Assembly: GCA_032718475.1 (NCBI GenBank)
Contig: JAUCBJ010001768.1
Span: forward strand, 1 to 22,440
Reading direction: 5' to 3'
DNA length: 22,440 nucleotides
Source of the DNA: Nemertoderma westbladi
Taxonomy: Eukaryota; Xenacoelomorpha; Nemertodermatida; Nemertodermatidae
This document shows, piece by piece, positions 20,501 to 22,440 of the stretch. The notes beneath the pieces were generated by a model. It was not told where the DNA came from, did no database searches, and was given only the letters and a program-made list of their open reading frames with translations. The first letter of the stretch is position 1; every line of letters starts with the position of its first letter. The translations under genes were made by a program, and so were the position numbers.

Positions 20501-22394
20501 ACGAAGCTCCTTCCAAGGCTTCCAGAATTAAGTGTTGTTCCGGAGGTTTATAATACCGGGTGACAATGTCCACATATCCTGGATCAAGATGACGATGTCG
20601 TCCCTGTCGCATGAACTCTTTCACATCAGGACGACATTCTAATGTGAGAGATTCAGCGTGGTACAACTTTCCATCTCTAAGGGCTTCTCCAGGTAAGTAT
20701 TGGCTAACAGGGTCAAGCTCGATATAACACGATGACAACCCATGATAATTTCCTGCAGTCTTTACTGTATGGAAACTACTACTATACACACCATCACGAG
20801 GGCCACGCACTACATGTGGAGTTAAAGTTGCCATGGCAAACTGGTCGGGATGAATTATAGGGTCATCAGGAGATACAGGGTTGTTTGGGAGGTGGAATAC
20901 AAACTTGTTTGTTGCCTTATGTTTCTTGCAAATCAAGATACATAAACCATCCTTAGAAGTTACTTGCATTCCACCCATTGATACCCAATCAAGTTCCCTG
21001 AACGTATATGGCCAATCAGACCTGAATGACCGTACTTTATCTGGATTAGCATGACTTATACATTTAATTGGGAAATGACTAGCTAAGAAATGATGGAATG
21101 GAATGGGTTTGCATGCCTCCATATACTGGATACATCCCATACCACATACCACACTAGGGAAGCAACCATCATTCATTAACCTGGTTAACTTTCCTAAGTC
21201 CAATGTGTCCATCACTTCATGGTAGTCACACAGATCCTTGGTGAAGTCCTTAAAGACAGTCTTCGTAGGATGAAGATCAGCATCATTAAGGACTTCCCTC
21301 CAACTATTTCTAAACTCTTGTGCCAATAAATTCAGAAGTTTGGTTGGATTGCAACCTACAACTCTATTCACTAGACAACTATAGATGTAAGAAGGCCAGA
21401 CACAGTTCCAAGAAACTTGCTTACGTTTCCCTCGCTTAGACAAATAGGAGGAGCATTCTTTACAGAGTACATACTCCTTATTAATGCCTCGAAGGAGGAA
21501 CCCATATTCCCGATTAACCTCTTTCATGCTCCTCCGTAACTCCAAAGAATATTCTGGAGTTTTGATGCGCATGCAATTCTCGCAAACCTCCTCATTCTCT
21601 AGAATTATAACCACTTCACTTTCAACTTCCATCGCTTCTTCATCATCATCCTCTTCGACATCCTCCTCCACCTCTTCAACCATATCATCACCTTCCTCTA
21701 TCAGGTCAATGTCTGGAATATTTAAATGATCAACACGGATTGAGTCAAAACGAAGAGCATCCTCATCCTCATCAAATTCAGACCAATCCATAGAATCATC
21801 AGGTTCATCAACAGGTTGAGATTGAGGTGGTGGATGTCGTTCAATGAATGGTGATGCAGAAGCAGTAGTTGCAGATAGTTGTGGAGATGGCATGGGTATT
21901 GCACTTGCACATGGCGAAGGAGGCACCTGATTGATACCTCTACGCAATTGTTTAAATGCATAATAATGTGCACCAATATAGTCATGGCCAATAAGGACTT
22001 CTTGTGTCCCAGGCACCCCAACTCGTTCCATATGGTTGCCAAACTCGGTAGTTAATACCACGAATAAACATGAATAAATTCTACCAAGTGCTTCCAGGAC
22101 AATGGAGTTACCAAAGACCACGTCACGAGATTGATTTGTTAATTGTGCAACAAATTCCGCAAATGGCAGTTCATATGGCCCAGGAGCATACTTATCAGAA
22201 AATTCCTGTGAATGCTCCCGGAGAAAGTCCCGCACTTTCTTTCTCATCAGCAAAGGGGTATCATTAATTCCTTGCGATGAAATACGGAATGCATTAAACA
22301 TGCAGTTTCCATCACCACGTACCCAAACCAATTCCATATTGCGCCTTTCAGCCTCAACACGGAACCAAGCAGCTGCATTTGTCTGTAATGCCAT
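14595..22394 (-). CDS. Helitron-like OTU-Rep-Pif1 helicase-GIY-YIG polyprotein (2599 aa)
   Basis: A single uninterrupted frame for a rolling-circle transposase. In order: OTU protease (about 16-150; D28, C31, H143); an acidic tract (about 197-270); a zinc motif C271-x2-C274...C311-x2-C314; a long unassigned region with a Cys/His cluster near 902-955; a Helitron-type Rep domain (about 1130-1530); a Pif1/SF1 helicase (about 1920-2400); and a GIY-YIG-like nuclease (about 2453-2532). The Rep domain would nick and join DNA through tyrosines and the helicase would unwind it. It is longer than most Helitron proteins (commonly about 1400-2000 aa) and closer to the larger Helentron class. There are no introns, stops or frameshifts, so it may be intact. 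The chosen Met fits the OTU start, but the frame stays open upstream to the window edge, so the true start may be outside. The start context is weak (T at -3, G at +4). Function is inferred from motifs only. Confidence 0.9.
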   Translation of the reverse strand: MALQTNAAAWFRVEAERRNMELVWVRGDGNCMFNAFRISSQGINDTPLLMRKKVRDFLREHSQEFSDKYAPGPYELPFAEFVAQLTNQSRDVVFGNSIVLEALGRIYSCLFVVLTTEFGNHMERVGVPGTQEVLIGHDYIGAHYYAFKQLRRGINQVPPSPCASAIPMPSPQLSATTASASPFIERHPPPQSQPVDEPDDSMDWSEFDEDEDALRFDSIRVDHLNIPDIDLIEEGDDMVEEVEEDVEEDDDEEAMEVESEVVIILENEEVCENCMRIKTPEYSLELRRSMKEVNREYGFLLRGINKEYVLCKECSSYLSKRGKRKQVSWNCVWPSYIYSCLVNRVVGCNPTKLLNLLAQEFRNSWREVLNDADLHPTKTVFKDFTKDLCDYHEVMDTLDLGKLTRLMNDGCFPSVVCGMGCIQYMEACKPIPFHHFLASHFPIKCISHANPDKVRSFRSDWPYTFRELDWVSMGGMQVTSKDGLCILICKKHKATNKFVFHLPNNPVSPDDPIIHPDQFAMATLTPHVVRGPRDGVYSSSFHTVKTAGNYHGLSSCYIELDPVSQYLPGEALRDGKLYHAESLTLECRPDVKEFMRQGRHRHLDPGYVDIVTRYYKPPEQHLILEALEGASYMDVYDCYKLHQRILNKGTEENDPNKFSFKDICLDEMPIMQPCNAIGRRSWHIYNETFMSDGLRLQMLSFSVMHCRVMHTILQAVEIKNDAQKALLKYLKYGVYAAYCTKKQRYMYSKHILERLDEDIDLGLHRQTVDSQVALMLEELIPGCCEVKSIDDMLDDDIYVISVPHNTGRGEPFPLQIRGYYLHSALLIRDNKLSGIFRWSDDHSFQHYFREETKLMPPMVDDPEREIKRAHLYIYVKKGCYNLTEIQRDQFIANFADQSKVKCSQHNTLLRRENFREDNGLCVKLHSGTNVSKNIRWRCPNGYPENQCKVGLCLSHWKKVIVQPESVILIDPCNQQVGHQQRSPIEGDVASSDDEEVEDPIDRANRIFGGDFHTDGSANPVEDYVVGINDGDYDEDEYPLVGLATGATIPIFDIGRVSAHCLLNNENGLQILKRSRGYGGKGSAHVNKVLYHIASRSPGIHLPLMYIEGLLFPRNFWYMKANGSVVGAIPSFLYGLPFDIPNYGIASLREHMHIRTYDERLFSSKDPAYLHFWFDVYMNSVLNHTSPQLVLRKGFEQVCEGEERIQSGASDNILRFDEMESRRRVRELCALLRYGYWNYFFTATCNNANTPGVSPVYHAARRLFEHLEGCKLALALEKYTALFTRCWNRFADHLHHWIERGIDKPFGDVKYIWTRMEAQDQGSPVANMLHIHGGITLHPETIEETRDRICCRTADLLAPVFGTDRPQLVEQGIIEDDEWFHLFSLKHLQTHNCDRAGSRCHKRIDETGNTFCRMPRHVASCDNGFKPKTDMYTDDALDDLESIDLLQRNDDGSLRLDDEGNRLAHRNLIGGRHTYSASGHEFAVPTIPRYWVALRSATNVQACDTRFCTSYCAKYLGGPEERRAVKIDGQKNMTSVKVSHTEQEGIKISGVNYLKKQADKKDTNKSGIKAREMGYPEILHNLLGFPYIRTNVDFVHVSTLSPEYRHGIVKQQTRDVTMGVLNAVQKRLMMPGLPEWRNFTNNQILTVNEMGKSDYIADGLTSFSIRAPELRIFDRLDIFFECFAVVGKVKKYQCHLELKKCHWIDANSHQWQLRPSGIAIAVDFLTRKAASGSVIARQLLDEVFLPISRGQLHKTFVSDCEKHKKPGIVVFSSVSPLQMGRFLFHLAYSLGSFETELDLLDVQDIRTTFKKANLISDDINVPECEVTDLLKTYVMKDLHYQSIGNMQFQRYLRLAITGIRQFFAGDGLFYEAIPLFYEDSIRVQATKAVERLEKVSHDNLLEALYGQDGLILPDMADLASATRANPLEWQPLLDVANGQTGESVAEQKNMLQVLVNAVDAYCHPSSTFVKSPWLIGAPGVGKTHVMLMGLAYSLSRGLKVQLTAITSERARLLGGEHLHLLMPFGVQKGSRALTSTCLAQECLLSLAKNPSKLAYLQRLNVIFFEECGMLSCEYLAAIDLVLRRICNTQRPFGGKLFIGCGDHLQLEPVDGRVVWLSTHFLTTFNVCVARHYVRSANDKELQHVIDIMRSSNPSSNQIDEVIDILKQRCNFVDSWDDVPDDVLKVVGTRAAEQEVLQKYLSLHRNEPGTVVISGHDEVSSTASSSSSWKPTNTPSIISSITRSCREPMELVLFLKQILRFTYNQLSGQPQFSNGQLSVVKTVPADCDDFLELAVVPKGCRRIEEVEDTWPVAKVKQRPCAPTSTGFGSSLFGRRVQFPVRYFGAGTVHGVQGQDAPSLATQISSDAKSKYRLWIKTQITTLISRVRYLNTFTFVGNMVEAFNCIRILLSMKSPNQDYIDQLLRRLNILIGPPQVPIMFANHPLRPYYREIPGAQIGFVYMLISIRFPNVSYTGETQNLKVRLQSHQNKTGSEFTKNPILHPWSLYAFIHGFPGDAESKLNRENRQGFETRWHDMAETGPAGGDMTKGRDQVYAMGVEIVRQYNAEFYVDADGNFKHFELTMVKCLEVIQDNLQEEIQMSQ
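14799..15038 (-). other. GIY-YIG-like nuclease domain (aa about 2453-2532)
   Basis: GFVYML (2455-2460) corresponds to the GIY strand and YTGET (2470-2474) to the YIG strand, about 10 residues apart. R2480 in NLKVRLQSH fits the conserved Arg. Candidates for the metal-binding Glu are E2515, E2521 and E2527 in the following helix. Fusion to a Helitron helicase is unusual. Confidence 0.72.
15195..16637 (-). other. Pif1-family SF1 helicase domain (aa about 1920-2400)
   Basis: Walker A is GAPGVGKT (K1981, T1982). Walker B is FFEECGML (E2064, E2065; Glu in place of the usual Asp). Motif III is GCGDHLQLEPV (D2101, Q2104). An NG pair at 2272-2273 fits the motif ahead of the C-terminal core. VHGVQG (2346-2351) and LISRVR (2380-2385, Arg fingers R2383 and R2385) match motifs V and VI. 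Confidence 0.9.
17805..19007 (-). other. Helitron-type HUH Rep domain (aa about 1130-1530)
   Basis: The run FFTATCN (1239-1245), then VKYIWTRMEAQDQGSP (1308-1323), matches the Helitron_like_N pattern. The metal-binding HUH is seen as HIH at 1329-1331. A following His/Cys cluster (H1386, H1390, C1392, C1399, C1411) fits the Helitron zinc pattern. The two catalytic tyrosine candidates are Y1510 and Y1514 in YCAKY. Confidence 0.82.
21945..22349 (-). other. OTU cysteine-protease domain (aa 16-150)
   Basis: GDGNCMFNAF carries the OTU catalytic Asp28 and Cys31, and AHYYAF carries His143 near the domain end. All three expected residues are present, so the domain may be an active deubiquitinase or protease. 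OTU domains are known in a subset of Helitrons/Helentrons. Confidence 0.88.
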
Positions 22395-22440
22395 TGATAC
22401 ATCCCTCTGAGAGGTTGACCCTCGGGGTATATCGCCTGAT

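Noticed and set aside
15157-22267. Short plus- and minus-strand open frames over the large ORF
   Set aside because: They overlap the 2599-codon frame, have no recognisable domain, and are expected by chance opposite a long coding region.

Overview
This window looks like eukaryotic, probably invertebrate animal, repeat-rich DNA. The reasons are a tRNA-related SINE-like sequence with pol III A and B boxes, a 14-kb hierarchical satellite, and a single uninterrupted 7.8-kb reading frame for a Helitron-type transposon protein. No bacterial gene layout, rRNA or host gene is visible. The species cannot be named from sequence alone.

Layout. Positions 1-214 are AT-rich flank with no gene. From about 215 to 14360 lies a nested tandem array. 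Its basic unit is a 29-bp monomer, about 275 copies by estimate. The monomer can be read as an older 23-bp monomer with one extra hexamer, CTCCAT. The 23-bp form survives at both edges of the array (238-283 and 14361-14429), and a related 23-bp form lies inside a 192-bp spacer (S). S occurs 15 times and always joins the 29-bp array at the same phase. Two head-to-tail trimers of a 183-bp tRNA-related unit (1567-2082 and 2426-2941, minus strand) interrupt the left part. Three copies of a 655-bp B module (from 10231, 11643 and 12672) interrupt the right part. Larger duplications overlay this: an 859-bp tandem duplication and a 2367-bp tandem duplication, both with breakpoints readable to the base, and a three-fold S + 29-bp array + B unit.

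From 14594 to the right edge, the minus strand is filled by one ORF of 2599 codons (14595-22394). It has an OTU cysteine-protease domain, an acidic stretch and a CxxC/CxxC zinc motif. A large unassigned Cys/His-containing region follows, then a Helitron-type HUH Rep domain with two tyrosines, a Pif1/SF1 helicase, and a C-terminal GIY-YIG-like nuclease domain. OTU-Rep-helicase is a known Helitron/Helentron layout. The terminal GIY-YIG domain is not one I know in that family, and it sits where Helentrons carry an AP endonuclease. It is the best candidate for something undescribed here.

The array and the transposon gene are linked by sequence. About 120 bp just downstream of the ORF stop (14423-14541) recur in all three B modules, and 23-bp monomers directly adjoin that flank. 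This suggests that the satellite grew out of the subterminal part of the same element or its relatives, as proposed for Helentron-derived satellites elsewhere. The element's ends were not found. The upstream end probably lies beyond position 22440, where the reading frame is still open.
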